Notes: generated from the sequence alone by a model not told the origin. Shown: positions 46,787 to 59,409, counted from the stretch's first letter. The stretch is 64,000 nt of DNA from Ianthella basta (GCA_964019415.1 OZ025868.1:11406123-11470122); one strand, 5' to 3'. Made by a program: numbers and translations.

Positions 46787-47077
46787 TACCCCGCTTGGCC
46801 AAGCCACACGGCGGGAGTCGTGGCAAGCGTCGTCTTTCGCACTAAATTGCGCCGCTTTCTAACCTACAAAGGAATGCAGCCAGCCAAAAATGGTGCAATA
46901 TGGTGCGACGAGTATTCTCCCGGTTCCTTTGGTTTGTGCGCTACGACTGTCGAAGAAGAAAAGAAGACGAAACGTGGGAAAACTCGAGGACGCTCTTTAC
47001 ATGTAGGCGCAACGTTAACTTCGCTGGGATGTAAGGTTAGCCATGCGCCTTGTTCAATCCCCACTTCCTCGTGGTAA
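46766..47077 (+). CDS. Hypothetical open frame in CpG-rich DNA, doubtful
   Basis: A frame of 103 codons; an internal ATG near 46873 begins MQPAKNGAIWCDEYSPGSFG, followed by a basic stretch KTKRGKTRGR. It may be a first exon, but no donor or partner exon is certain. Confidence 0.2.
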   Translation: MGLGTRLYPAWPSHTAGVVASVVFRTKLRRFLTYKGMQPAKNGAIWCDEYSPGSFGLCATTVEEEKKTKRGKTRGRSLHVGATLTSLGCKVSHAPCSIPTSSW

Positions 47078-47258
47078 GCTTTGTTTGTCGGTTTTCGGTT
47101 CTGTTCAGGAGTAGCGCGACTTTTCGTTTGTATTACAGCAAACAACCAACCACTGCCATCTCTACATAGACAGCTCTACCGTGCTGTCTGATAGCTAGCT
47201 ACTGTTGCTAACTAACAAGCTACCAATTTAACACTATACTTATAGCTAGCTGTTTCTG

Positions 47259-47464
47259 TTAATGCGTGGAGGGGCGAGGTCCACATGTGGAGCCAGAGGA
47301 GAGGGATTCATGTGTGGATCCAGAGGGGCAGGGTTCCTGTCTCAATGGTAAGCTGGTGGGGCGAGCTCTATGTCTCAAGGGTGTGGTAGAGGGGTGGCGT
47401 CCATGAGTGGAGGAGTGAGTGAGCTCATCAGACCTTGCTACAGGAGGCAGTGGACCAAAGTGTC
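47259..47464 (-). CDS. Serial-exon gene, terminal exon (Pro/Ser/His-rich)
   Basis: On the minus strand an acceptor CCCTCCCTACAG precedes 47464. The exon opens with two bases completing a codon, then HFGPLPPVARSDELTHSS, PLRHRARPTSLPLRQEPCPS and so on to TAA at 47259-47261. The incoming phase (one base from the previous exon) equals the outgoing phase of the exon at 47854-47962 and of the repeated exons at 48162, 48644, 55468 and 59410. That shared phase is the main evidence that these are parts of one minus-strand gene. The product is low in complexity and no domain was recognised. Confidence 0.4.
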
Positions 47465-47853
47465 CTGTAGGGAGGGGGCCAGGAAGATACAGATACTTAG
47501 TAGATTTGAATGCTCTGTACAACTAAGTTGCATTACTTTACATGCATGATGTATACACATGCATGATTGACTGACATGTCATTGACATGATGACATAAAA
47601 TTAAGTGAAAACCCTTCAACTGACATTACACACGTGTGATTGACAACAGGCATTCATACATCATGCATATTAAACCATTACCAATATTAGCCGAGTTTTC
47701 TCATTATGTTGAAAAGAGATTCTTTTCTAGCAATAATAAGCATTAGATATTACGTAGCAATGCTGTCCATTTCAATTACTAGTGATTCAACATTAGTTTA
47801 AGCATTGTACTTACAAGACATTAAGCATAGTGTGGAAGAGAATTATGCCATAC

Positions 47854-47962
47854 CTTCTCTTTTCATAGAATGCACACTCCTTAAAGTTTTAGAAAGAGCT
47901 CCAGGAAGCGCCATAGTGAATGAATCCTTCTCAAGTGACAGATTCATGTAGTCTAGTGCCAT
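47854..47962 (-). CDS. Serial-exon gene, candidate alternative first exon
   Basis: ATG at 47962 on the minus strand begins MALDYMNLSLEKDSFTMALP, then GALSKTLRSVHSMKRE and one base before donor GTATGG (47853). A stop lies just upstream in frame, so this would be a start exon. Its phase joins cleanly to 47464. Confidence 0.35.
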
Positions 47963-48161
47963 TGTGGACTAATCACTTGCATAGAGGCTCCTAAGAGTGC
48001 CTCCAAGTGCATTTCCAATACATAGACTTGTGGCATGTGTGGAGCATGCATATTCCAACACTAACAAAGCTCCATGAAGCATTAGGCGGTTTTCGTTCTT
48101 TATATATAGCAAATTCACTATTGTGTTACTAACACACTATCATGTTACACCAAGTGGTCAT

Positions 48162-48263
48162 AAGATGAAAAGAGGGGAGAGCAATTACCATCATCACTGG
48201 AAGCAGTAGGGTGGACATCCGTGTTACTGTTATTAGCACTGTCATCATTAGCACCGTAAATTC
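48162..48263 (-). CDS. Serial-exon gene, repeated exon copy A (donor lost)
   Basis: 102 nt, open in the family frame: GIYGANDDSANNSNTDVHPT, then ASSDDGNCSPLF. The acceptor CTACTCTTTAG is intact, but where sister exons have GTGAGC or GTGAGT this one has ATGACC, so it is probably skipped or dead. It lies in a tandem duplication with copy B that includes intron sequence. Confidence 0.35.
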
Positions 48264-48643
48264 CTAAAGAGTAGGAGAGTGAGAAGACGAGAGAGGAAGT
48301 GAAGGGGGTAAAAAGTACAATATGGAGATATCACTAACTCGCTTAATTAAGCAATGCTATTAGACAAAGGTGTGATGTACATGAGAGTACAGTGCCACAC
48401 TGTCAGTGGTGTACATCGGCAACAGCACAGACAACATACTCAGTACAAATGATAGAGAGATTACTAAACCAAGAGCAGTGTTGTGGGTGTATGAGTGGTA
48501 TGCATGCATGCGTGCATGCATGTGAGTGCATGTGCATGTGTGTGCGTATGTATGTGTGCGATTCTATGGGCAATGGTGATGGGATTGCTTTGCATACACA
48601 TGTGCATGAGTTGTGCCATAAACAGTCAATTTGGTGTACTCAC

Positions 48644-48745
48644 TTGATTGAAAGATGGGAGATCTGTTGCCATCATCACCGGAAGCAGTAGGAGGGGCAT
48701 TAGTGTTACCGTTATTGCCACCGTGAACATTAGCTCTGTCACTTC
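48644..48745 (-). CDS. Serial-exon gene, repeated exon copy B
   Basis: 102 nt between acceptor CTTCTCTGTAG and donor GTGAGT (minus strand). Two leading bases, 33 codons and one trailing base make it symmetric phase 1-1. It encodes SDRANVHGGNNGNTNAPPTA, then SGDDGNRSPIFQS. It is hydrophilic, rich in Asp, Asn and Ser, and probably disordered. Confidence 0.45.
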
Positions 48746-48954
48746 CTACAGAGAAGGAGAGTGAGAAGACAAAAGAGGAAGTATAAAGAAGGTAAGAGGT
48801 ATAATCACTAACTCACTTAATTAAACAATGTTATTAGACAAACATGTGATGGACATGAGAGTAAAGTGACCCAACTTCAGTGGTGTACATTGGTAACAGC
48901 ACAGCAGACAACACACTCGGTACAAATGATAGATGTGCTAGAATGAGAGCTGTG

Positions 48955-48957
48955 TGT

Positions 48958-48993
<36 letters not shown>

Positions 48994-48999
48994 GTGTTT
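48955..48999 (+). repeat. (TG)n microsatellite
   Basis: A TG run with two interruptions, just upstream of the LINE. Confidence 0.95.
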
Positions 49000-49009
49000 G
49001 CAATCAAAA

Positions 49010-52000
49010 CAGAGCAAACAGCGGAGTGCAGTTCGAAAACAATACTGACACAATGTTGGGACCCATCTTCGTCAGGCTTCTGAAGGAGCGGAAGAAGGAT
49101 GCCCGGTCGATCGAGGTGTGAAGAACCCAAGACCCCACAGAGGAGCCAGAGGAGAGGCACAGACCCGACAGACACTGGAGCAGGACACTACAGGAACACA
49201 CCGGCACGTCAGGTGGCCTCATGATCTGACTCGGGTCTGGCAAGAATCCGACAGGCGGAAGAGGGACGCGTAACCTCGTGAATCCCCAACGGCTGATGGG
49301 CGGAGGAGGGATTCATCCCCAACGGCCTTTCGCTGCTACTCTCTGAGATCTAGAAGCTCTCGGACCCGGACCCCCACACGGAAAACACAAGGAGGACCCG
49401 GTGTGAGGCCAGCCACCTCACCTACGAAGGGTAAGGCTAAGAAAACAGGATCCAGGCGCGATGCTTCGTGCGGAAGTGGACAGAAGGCTGAAGACAGAGG
49501 TGTGAGGGCAGCCCGAGCGACAAAACCAGTGTCAAGGACGAAGAAGAGTGTGCCATCGCCTGCACAGAGACAGAAGCAGAGTGCCATAACCACCAGGCTG
49601 CTCAGTACTCGAGAGATACAGCGATTTGGGACATGGAACGTGCGAACTCTTCGGGTCTTGGCAAGACAGAACAACTAGCAAAGGAAATGAAGCATTACCA
49701 ACTTTCCATCCTAGCTGTGACATGGACCCACCTACCAGGGGGAGGGGAGATGACTCTAGAAGAGGGAGGCGACTACACCATGATATTCTCAGGGAGACAA
49801 GATGAGAGCAACGTGGAAGGAGTTGGACTTGCTCTCACTGCTCACGCAAGAGCTAAAATGCGATACCACCAAGCTGTGTTTTCCAGAGTGCTGGCGGCAG
49901 AGTTCCTCACACAAGTGGGTCCTTTGCTGATTGTTGTGGCATATGCTCCTACTGACCAGGACTGCGCAGAAGAGAAAGATCGCTTCTACTCTGACCTTGA
50001 CTGTGTGATGAACAATGGGAACTGGTAATGGTAATGGGAGACTTCAATGCATCGGTGAGTGAAGGGGCGAAGGGAGTGGTTGGACCCTACGGGTCGGGGA
50101 ATTGTACCAGTGACAACGGTGAGAGGCTTGTGTCTTTAGCCAGTACACATGGATTGTGCATTGCTAATACCCTTTTCCCACACAAGCACATCCACACAGC
50201 ATCATGGTACCCCCCTGACCCAAGGTCCCGGCCAAGCCTTAAGGACTATGTGCTGGTCAAGCATCGGATGAGGTCATCAATCCTGGACACAAGAGTTCAC
50301 AGGGGAGCGGACATGGACAGTGACCACCGTCTGGTGATCACCTCCATACAGCTGAAGCTGGTGAAGAAGGCAAGAAACCAGAGAAGACGGCAGTGCTTCA
50401 ATGTAGGACTTCAGAATCAAAGGCAGAGTGAGTTTATGAAAACCATTGGAGAATGTTTTGGTGCTAGGAAAAGACAGGGAGATGTAGAGGAGCGATGGGA
50501 TGAACTGAAGAAATCAATACTGGGATCAGCAGAAGAACACCTACAAACGGAAACAAACGGAAGAGGCAAAGCAGGTGGATGACACAAGACACGAGTGAAA
50601 TCATGGAGGCGAAGTGAATGGCTTTTCTGAGATGGCAAGAACAACGAGAAGATGCCAGGAGGCACAAAGAGTACAGAGACCTTTGTAAGAGAGTGAGGAG
50701 AGCAGTGAAAGAGGACAATGATGATGATGAAGGGACTAGAGGATGACATGAAACACCACTGGCAGGGAAGCTTCTTCAAAAAATGAGACAACTAACTGCA
50801 ACCAGAGCGATACCTATGAACACCATCATGGATGAGAGTGGACAGCCTCTGCAGAAGAGTGAGGAGAAGTTGGCATGGTGGAAAAGACATTTTGAGAAGG
50901 TATTGAATGTACAGAGTGTGGTAGCAGGGAATGTGATTGAAGAGCTTGAGGACCGTTCAGAGGTAGAAACAACACAAGTGACCAGGGAAGAAGTTGAACA
51001 GGCAGTGAGGAAGCTCCAGAATTACAAGGCAGCAGGAGAGGATGAAATTGTGACAGAGTTATTGAAGAATGGAGGGGATGCAATGATTGACTGGTTGTTA
51101 GAGATACTGCAAGAAGTGTGGAAGACCAAGCAAGTGCCAAGTGAATGGAAGAAGGCTGTTCTGGTGCCTCTGCACAAGAAGAAAGACCGAAAGATATGCG
51201 ACAACTACCGCGGCATATCCCTGCTGAGTGTTCCGGGAAAGGTGCTCTCCCTTGTGCTGCTGGACAGACTGGAGACCATCATTGACCCCCAACTCATGGA
51301 GTCGCAGTGTGGCTTCAGGAAGGGACGGGGTACAGTTGATCAAATCTTGGTAGCACGTCAGATCATAGAGAGAGCAACTGAGTACCAGACCCCTGTACAT
51401 CTTGGCTTCGTGGATCTCACTAAGGCCTATGAATCGGTGGACCGCCCTGCCCTGTTTGCCATGCTGAGGCACTACAGGGTTCCCCAACAGCTGATTGACA
51501 TCATTAAGGAGCTATACACGGGCTGGGTGAGAACCACAGACAGGACATCAGAGGACTTTGAGGTGATGACTGGAGTAAGACAAGGCTGTGTGCTGTCCCC
51601 TCTCCTGTTCAACTGCTTCATGGACAGGATCTTGAGGGAGGCCATGGAGATGACTGGAGGGGGCCTGCAGGTTGAATACACCACCAGTGGGGGGTTGTTC
51701 TTATCATACAGGGACAAGACCCCACTGACCACCTGCATCCAGAACATACGGTATGCAGATGACCTGACCCTAATTGCAGAGACCAGAGGGGAACTGCAGC
51801 GTATGGTAGATGTATTGGACAGAGCCTGCGCTTGATGGGGGATGAAGATCAATGGAGACAAGACCAAGGTGCTCAACATTGGTGAACTGACGGGGGACCA
51901 TCCGGCCATCACACTGAACGGCCACGCACTTGAGGAAGTAGACTCCTTCTCCTACCTTGGAAGTGAAGTGGAACAGACTGCTAGGGTGGAGAGAGATATT

Positions 52001-52585
52001 GGAATCAGACTGGAGAAGGCAGCAACTGTTTACCGAATGTGGAAATGGAAGGTGTTCAAGAGTCGAAACCTCAGCAAGACAACCAAAGTGCGTGTGTTTC
52101 AATCAATGGTCATGTCATTCCTCCTCTACGGTGCAGAGACCTGGCCAGTAACCCAGCACGACATCAGAAGACTAAAGACATTCCACATGAGATGCCTCCG
52201 GGACATTGTAGGAGTGACTCTTTGGTACAAACGATGCAATGATGACATATTGGAGGAGACTGGGGAGCTCCCAGTAGAAGAACAGCTAAGGCTGAAGAGG
52301 CTCCAGTGGTTCGGACACCTACAAAGAATGCCAGACCATCGGCCACAGAAGCAGCTTCTAAGATGCAGACCAAGAGGAAAGAAGAGGAGGCCAGGAGGGA
52401 CATCTCTGCGTCGGGTAGATCTGATAAGCAGAGATCTAACAAGAATTGCTAACTGGCAAGAAATGGTGATGGACAGAAGTGAACGGAGAGCTGCAATACA
52501 CCAACCCAAGTCAACAGCCTCATTCCAACCTGTGACGAGGTAGAGCAACTGGATCCTGCCCGCCGTCCATGATGGACAAGGAGTA
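49010..52585 (+). mobile_element. Broken APE-type LINE (RTE-like)
   Basis: A non-LTR retrotransposon lying antisense in an intron of the serial-exon gene. Endonuclease: FGTWNVRTLR (near 49628), VMGDFNA (50031), DMDSDHRLV (50318). Reverse transcriptase: KICDNYRGISLLS (51193), CGFRKGRGTVDQI (51308), FVDLTKAYESVDR (51408), IRYADDLTLIAE (51745), and a C-terminal YLGSEVEQTARVERDIG / LQWFGHLQRMP region ending near 52543. The frame changes near 49660, near 50030 and between 50580 and 50780, and there is an in-frame TGA at 51833-51835, so it is dead. The 3' end has a short (GAA)n tail near 52575. The 5' limit is uncertain and the clade is inferred by eye. Confidence 0.85.
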
Positions 52586-52769
52586 AAGAAGAAGAAGAAG
52601 TGTGTGTGCGTGTGCCATGGCGCCTAGCAGCCACCAGTCCAGGGTGTAAGCCATGGGTCTAGCCAACCCACACTTCGAATGGACTGGCTTCTGAAACAGG
52701 ACCACAGGCCTTTGGCCTGGGACCTGCCCTACGCCCTTTAGGGACAAGGAGAACAGAGGAGGAGGAGGA
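52586..52769 (+). repeat. Second LINE-like 3' tail
   Basis: After a short TG stretch, about 150 bp ends in GGGACAAGGAGAACAGAGGA and a GGA run. This parallels the LINE end GATGGACAAGGAGTAAAGAAG just upstream. It is probably the 3' end of a related element, followed by a long TG run. Confidence 0.45.
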
Positions 52770-52960
<191 letters not shown>

Positions 52961-53794
52961 TCACATGAGATTCAGCCCTGGAAGACGTGAGAAGACCAAA
53001 TGCCGTCTGCTAAAAAGGACGGGTTGCATACGTGTGCAAGACGGGCTGGATGATAGATGGAGAGCACACTGGACAAAAGACTGCAGTCATAATGATATTC
53101 ATTGGCTGATGCTGACATCATTATTTGGGGCAAGCTTAAGCAAGCCCCCTACGTTACGAGTAGTACAGTGGCTCTGTCTGTGTTGTACGTCCATTTGGGC
53201 CACAGGGGAAAGTTTTAGCATAATATTTTCGTCAGGGGTCTGCAGCACACGTAGGTGTACATAGATAAACCGTTTAGTCCCAATTCCTACGCCATTTATA
53301 ACAGCCCCTTTGCATCCCATAAGCATTGTGGTCGCACTACCATGCATATCATTATACACAATGGATAGCGTGAATACAATGTCCTATACACTGTCATTAG
53401 CATAGAAAAATGGCCATTAGACACGTCATGCTGCAGCTATGGATCACACCATGGGCAATTCTACCGACTGTAGACTGTCAGACTAGCAAGATGGCAAAGT
53501 TGACCTATAATGTATAGCAGCACGAATGCACGGAAGAGACAGCACAAGAGAAGAGTATCATCTGTTTTATGCTTAATCAGTGCACGAATCAGTGAAAAAG
53601 CCACTGCATGGAGCTTCCTCAGGCTCGCCCCACAATGCTTTGCATTCACTAGTATATTCATTGACTATGTGTCTGTCACCCCAACCACATGCAATAGACG
53701 GTGTGTAAGTTGCATGTGGAAGACGATGCCAGCCAGTTCAAACTCAGATTGCGAGATGGGCGACCCTGAACATCTTCAGTGAAGTAGCTAAAGT

Positions 53795-54240
53795 TTCTTT
53801 GCTCCAATGGAGAAGACTAAGCCAGAGGTAAGCTCATGTCATGTGTTTTCATTGTTTCAATCACTTTTACTGCATATAAATATGTAGCTATTATAATTGC
53901 TAGCTACGGTTCCTCCGATTCTTGGTGATTTGAAAGGCTTTCCGATACTGTTTACTGGAACAGAAATACAGCGTCCAGTGGTTCCAGTGACTTCACAGAG
54001 AAACTGCACTATCTGTACTTTTGTAGTACTGTGACTTTAGCTGTCGTACACTGTTTTAATCTAGTTTTATGCCTTACAGGCTGGGCAATTCCAGCACACT
54101 CATGGAGGCAGCATACAGTTGTCACCCCAGCATGAGTTCCAAACATGGTATGTACGTATGAGAGTACATGGTTTATGTATACATATTACGTGTATGTGTG
54201 TTGGGTGTGAGCATGTGCTTGTTGCCATGGTGTGTGCGAG

Positions 54241-54293
<53 letters not shown>

Positions 54294-54900
54294 GTGTGTG
54301 CATGATGTGTCAGCCCATTTTGTATGTATATATGCATGTAATGTTGCAGTTCAACAAAATGGGAATCCATTTCATCTACGTATGTATTTCAAGTTTGGGC
54401 AACCTCTGTCCTTCTATCTGTAGGTGATACCCTGCCCATGATGATCTGTCTCACAGTGAAGTGCTAAGGTATGTCTTTGTTAAGATTGCTTGCATGTTTG
54501 CACCCGTAAGCGTTGTAATGGAACCTTACTAATCTGCTCTTCTTGGATGCCTTCACTACAGAGTTCTAGTCTGTCCTTGTGTGTGCAGGAATGACATGAA
54601 TGCCGCACTGTTCTTTGAGATACACATATGCATGTAGAGATGCCCACATGCATGTAACTATTGCTCGTTGTCTTAGTTCACTTGTACTTAGTCCTACCTC
54701 ATCTCACTAACCCCTTGTCTGCAGAATCAAGTCTCAAGGACTAGAGGCTTTATTAGTACGCATTCTAACTTATAATTATCATGTTTTGAAAGTTGTTTTC
54801 CCTTCCTTCTTTAGCTCTACAGCTACAATTCATGCAGATAGAGGCACAGCTACAGCTGCAAGTCCTTCGAATTCACTAAGAACATTAAGGTTTTTAATCA
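53795..54900 (+). other. Possible small spliced gene, weak
   Basis: CCAATGGAGAAGACTAAGCC leads to a GTAAGC donor (53829) with frame MEKTKPE. A following exon-like piece (AGQFQHTHGGSIQLSPQHE) lies between TTACAG (54080) and GTATGT (54149). Further on, TTTAG precedes LQLQFMQIEAQLQLQ near 54820. Joining all of them gives stops in every order I tried, so this is only a candidate. Confidence 0.2.
54242..54300 (+). repeat. (TG)n microsatellite
   Basis: TG run of about 58 bp. Confidence 0.97.
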
Positions 54901-55300
54901 TTTTTGACAAAAGTCTTTATTGTTTGCTGTATTTCTATTAACTCTGTAAGGAATTTTGAACTGTAAATGTGGCAGCATTGTGTAGGCTGCCATTTTTAAA
55001 GGTACCAGAATGATGCCCAAATACAATGGAAGCTAGGACAAAGGAATAGACGTGTGGAAGACGGTGAGCTTACGATGAGTAGACGACTTGATAGACGGTT
55101 TTGTCTTATCATCCAACTTTCGCACGTCTTGCATGCATGTGATAGACGTATGATAGACAGGGATGGTCTATGTGTGCATACCAAACTCGTCTTCGCATGG
55201 TATTCTAAGAGTATGTTGTGTTTTTCATAGCTAGATGGTACCGTATTCCTACACCCCTTTCCTTGTGTGTGTGTGTGTGTGTGTGTGTGCTGCATGCATG
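54780..55300 (+). repeat. Direct repeat pair 1, left copy
   Basis: It matches 59880-60420 in the same orientation: GCAGATAGAGGCACAGCTACAG-like start, TTTTGACAA...TTATTGTTTGC, then AATGATGCCC, ATACAATGGAAGCT and AAAGGA.TAGACGTGTGG. One frame (NDAQIQWKLGQRNRRVEDG) is open in both copies for 70 or more codons after an AG, but the sequences diverge without clear codon bias. Confidence 0.7.
55264..55289 (+). repeat. (TG)n microsatellite, short
   Basis: TG run of 26 bp within the left copy of direct repeat pair 1. Confidence 0.95.
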
Positions 55301-55467
55301 GTGACTGCTCTGGTGAGACACTCTGAACATTCTAGTATGGACTAGATGACACATTACAAGCTACATATGAACACCTTTAACACAAAATGGCTCCCACCTA
55401 GGTATCCATGGACACAAAACGTTAATACCAAACTACTAAATACTATAGTGTTACACCAAGTGCTCAC

Positions 55468-55536
55468 TGGGTGGAGAGAGGGGAGAGCTGCTACCATCAG
55501 TATCTTCCTCATCATCAGCCTCATATGCATCACTTC
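55468..55536 (-). CDS. Serial-exon gene, repeated exon copy D (short form)
   Basis: 69 nt between acceptor CTTTCTCCATAG and donor GTGAGC on the minus strand, phase 1-1. It encodes SDAYEADDEEDTDGSSSPLS and PP. The central part is 33 nt shorter than copy B, again a multiple of three. Confidence 0.42.
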
Positions 55537-55727
55537 CTATGGAGAAAGAGGCTGAGAGACAATAGAGAATGGTGGGTAGGTAGCTGTGTAGGTAAAGCAA
55601 CTGATATGACAACCACAGAAGTGTTTAGTACTGTGTGTGGGAGTGTGTGCGCATGTGTGTTTCCATAGTGATACATTGTAAAGCAGAAACAGTTCAGCCA
55701 CTGCAGTGTGTACTAGATGAGACATTA

Positions 55728-56495
55728 CATATGTGGCAGTCGAGAATAGAAATCAAAACTTACGCAACGCGCAAGTTTTCAGAAAATGGCGCCGAAAGAT
55801 TCGTGACCGAATGCAGCGGGAGTGGTGCACCGTGCCTATGATTGGCTAATACGAACGTGTTTGGGAATCATTTTGCTACCTATCAGTGTTTATTTGAAAG
55901 CCGTACGAGCTTGCACTGCAGAGAACAAGCTTCAAATTTGCAGTCATGTTGGTAGACTCGCCGCATATCAGCGAGTTTATGGCTTCGGAAACCGTCTGCA
56001 GCACTCCCTGCATTACAGTAGTGGTCGTTAGTACAACGCAGAACCTCACTGACCTGGTGTCAAGGTCACCGCAAGGAAGAAAAGGTCACCAACTGGAGAA
56101 TTTCTTCGCAGGGAAGTCAGGATCGGCTTATGGCCTATCGCACAAACTGGAGAGAAGTATATCGAGCTCAGTAAGCTCAGTAACAAAAGAGGAAGGCATA
56201 GAAGGGATGGCACAACGTTGTAACCGTGGATGCAGTGGAGCAAATGCTTAAATTTGACAAATAACACACCGTCGTCTTCCCGGGCAGCCATTTTTCTGCC
56301 TTCATTAATATTCGAAATGTCGAATATTGTGCCACGTAATGATCTTCTACAGGCCATATCTCCTTTGCGGAGAGGAATTCAGCTCTAGCGCTTGGTACAC
56401 AGCTAGCTTAAGAGCCATTCAACACATTAATGCAAAAATCGCATTTTCGGTTGTGTGACCTAAGTTTTGATTTCTAACCTTGACTGTCACATATG
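55728..56495. mobile_element. Non-autonomous inverted-repeat element, about 770 bp
   Basis: The left end CATATGTGGCAGTCGAGAA with TAGAAATCAAAACTTA is matched in reverse complement at the right end (TAAGTTTTGATTTCTA, then GACTGTCACATATG). The arms are about 35 bp with four to five mismatches. A 101-codon + strand frame (55946-56251) shows no known domain. No transposase was recognised. Confidence 0.65.
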
Positions 56496-56636
56496 CCTGT
56501 TATATGTAATACTTATACCACACTTAAGAGTGATGTTTAATTAAATGATATCTATCTGAGGCTGAAGACCAAGGGAAGATATCAATTAGTGTCACATTTG
56601 AGTGTGGCATACACAATATCAAGAGTACATCAAACA

Positions 56637-57165
56637 ATGCAGCTTCTGCCGTGGCCGATTTTGACCTTCGCATTTTCGCTTATATCACCTTCAGGCGCAG
56701 CTGGATGAGAACTAGAGAAGTACGGTAGAAGAGACAAAGAACCCTTTTGTAACTCAGTGCATGATTTTTGTTAATAGAGTTTTACTACAACGAGTTATAT
56801 CAACAATAGTGAAGGCACTAAAATAGCGATAAATGCCGTTGTCATCTTGAAGGGGAAGTCACAGACTAAAGAAAGTGGCATCATTCGATGCGCATTAGTG
56901 CTATCTAACTTTTCCATGTGGGCAAAGTTGTTAAGCCATTCCGCTGTGAAGCTATGATAAGAAAACTGCAACTACTTGCTGGTTAGAAATATTTAGGGTC
57001 ATGTAACTCCAGACAGGAACCTTGCGTAGCATTTGCCCACGTGGAGAAGCTAGAGAATTCAGTTGACTAACCATTTTTGTCTTCATCTCACGAAAACCTC
57101 TTCTCAACGAATAGGGCGAAGCCATTTAGTGACAGCATTGGCGAAATAACTGCTTTGGTACTACG
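56637..57165 (+). repeat. Direct repeat pair 2, left copy (about 530 bp)
   Basis: Nearly colinear with 62633-63165, for example AACCCTTTTGTAA, GAGTTATATCAAC, CTATCTAACTTTTCCATGTG and GAGAAGCTAGAGAATTCAGT. By eye the two look about 85-90% alike. Non-coding. Confidence 0.85.
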
Positions 57166-57179
57166 CGATAGATGAGCAC

Positions 57180-59232
57180 TGGTACTTGTACCACGGTTCG
57201 TATGGAGAATCATATGGCCTTGTGCAGAAGTTGGACGAACAGCCTCAGCAGATTAGGCGTCTGACAGAAAAGCAGTCTACCCAGTTGGAAGAGATTGAGA
57301 GAAGGCAGTATCAGATGGAGAAGCATGTGAATTCCCTGATGGAGGAACAGAAGTCCATGCAGCAGGAGATGATGCTTAAACATAAGCAGGACTTCGAAGC
57401 TGACATGCTAGGTCAGTCCTTCGGTAGTTATTCAGGGCCAGTTGATGTCCTTCCTGAGGAAGACCTGCAGGTCAGGGTACGACAGAGTCGCCCTGCCACC
57501 TTGCGCCAAGCCCTAAAAGTGTCTCTGGGGTTGGAATCACTTTGCCTTGCCAGCAAGCAGAGGTTGCACGCAGCAATGTAGGCAGCATTGGAGGAGGAGG
57601 ACCCTGAAGACGAGCAACCTGACCAGAAGATCAATCACCATCTGACAGAACTGGTGAGGCATACTATGAGGGAACCAAGGCAGATGAGGATGCAGAAAGT
57701 CCAATGCACCAAAGGTCTGTGACTTGCTGGCACTTTGGTAAGAAAGGACATGTGCAGAGAGATTGCCCCACTAGAGTTCAACCTCCCACTGAGAGTGTTG
57801 CCCATCCTGGAAACGCGCAGTAGCCGAGATCATGGGGCAGAGCTCGGTTACAAATACTGAGGCCCCCAAAGTAGTGTTCAAAACTGGTTCACCATGCATG
57901 TGATAGTTTGATTCTTGCAGGGTCCATCAATGGCCGCACCTGTGACATCACCATTGACACAGGCAGTAATATCTCAATAGTCAGTGCAGATCTTTTGACT
58001 GAAGAGGACAAGATTTGTGTCCAGCCGGTAAGCTGCCTGCGGACAGTGACTGGTGAAAGGGCACCAATCCATGGAAAAGGTGAACTTCAGCTGAATATTG
58101 GGTCCTTGAACCTACGAAATCCAATGTGGGTGGCTGACATCCAGGACAAGTGTATCCTAGGTCTGGACTTCTTGGAGTGTCATGATTGCCTAGCCAACCT
58201 GAAGGACAGCTCCCTGAGAGTCGGGCAGATAGAGTTCCCACTGCGAAAATCTAGTCTAGAAACTTACCTTCATGCTATCAAGTCACACTTGCTGGACGTG
58301 TGTCTATTCCTCCCCTTTCAGAAGCAGTTGTGTTGGTCAGGATCGAAGGTGTTCGTGATAGCGTTCAATGGGGAATGCTGGAGCCCTCTGAAGCTGATGA
58401 GAAAGGCTTCAATGTGGATGGAGTGCTAATTGGCAGGACCTTGATGGACATGCAGAAGGAGACTATTCCCTTCTAGGGTGATGAATCTCTCCCGGGAGCC
58501 ACAGACGATTCGCAGGAGAGCCATACTAGCCTGCTGTGAGCCAGTCATTTCTGTCGTCACACCCGGAAGCCTGACACCACCCAGCAGGATCACAGGTGTT
58601 AGCAGAGGGGCTGCTCTGGATGAACTTCCTAGTCACCTCAAACCATTGTTCCAGCGTTGTGCAGATGGTCTTGAGACCACAGAGAAGGTGGCATTTCACC
58701 AGGTGCTAGTTTTCTGATCTTTTCTCTACAGGTGCTGATGACCTAGGGTGCACCGATCTGGTCAGACATGAGATCTGCATTGGAGATGGCAAACCAGTTC
58801 GCCAGCCACCAGGAAGAATGCCTTTGGTCAAGAGAGAAGAGGCCGAGAAGATGTTGTTAGAAATGAAGAGCAAGGAGTAATCGAGCCATCTGCGAGTGCC
58901 TAGTCTTCACTAGTTGTTCTAGTCAAGAAGGATGGAAGCACTCGCCCGAGATGCGACCTAGCGCTAAGGTTTCAATGATTAGCGCTTCCGGAGAAAGCCA
59001 GAGCTAAAGAGGGGAAGGTGTACTGAGACCCCTTGACAGGACCTGACGGATGCAGAACTATCTACATCCTAATGACATAATATGATTGACATATGATGAT
59101 GCATGCTCTAGAACATACTCCCTAGAATCCTATATAAGTGATCCATGCACAGCATTCAGCAGTCTTGCTTTGATCAATCATATCGAGTTAAGCAACTGTG
59201 TCCACTTTCCGTGACCTCGGCGAACGCTACAA
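57180..59232 (+). mobile_element. Ty3/Gypsy-type LTR retrotransposon fossil
   Basis: Parts in order: a gag-like region with a coiled coil (about 57186-57580) and a zinc-knuckle-like cluster near 57720-57765; an aspartic protease region with the DTGS signature near 57955; the first edge of a reverse transcriptase near 58760-58950; then a purine-rich tract and a probable 3' LTR at about 59019-59232 with a TATATAAG box near 59132. Most of the polymerase and integrase is missing and no matching 5' LTR is seen. It is broken in many places (at least half a dozen) and is clearly old and inactive. Confidence 0.75.
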
Positions 59233-59409
59233 TACCATCTTTCATTTTGCTGTGATGTCATTGTGTGAGAAAAATTTCCCCTACAAACATTTCTTCCCAG
59301 AAACGAACCCCCCTTTTCATTACCCTGCATATGACCCTGCATGGACACCACATGTCTATATATGAACACTAAACTACCAACACACTATAGTGTTACACCA
59401 AATGCTCAC

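Noticed and set aside
50417-51912. Minus-strand frames across the LINE
   Set aside because: Antisense shadows of the endonuclease and reverse transcriptase, with no motifs of their own.
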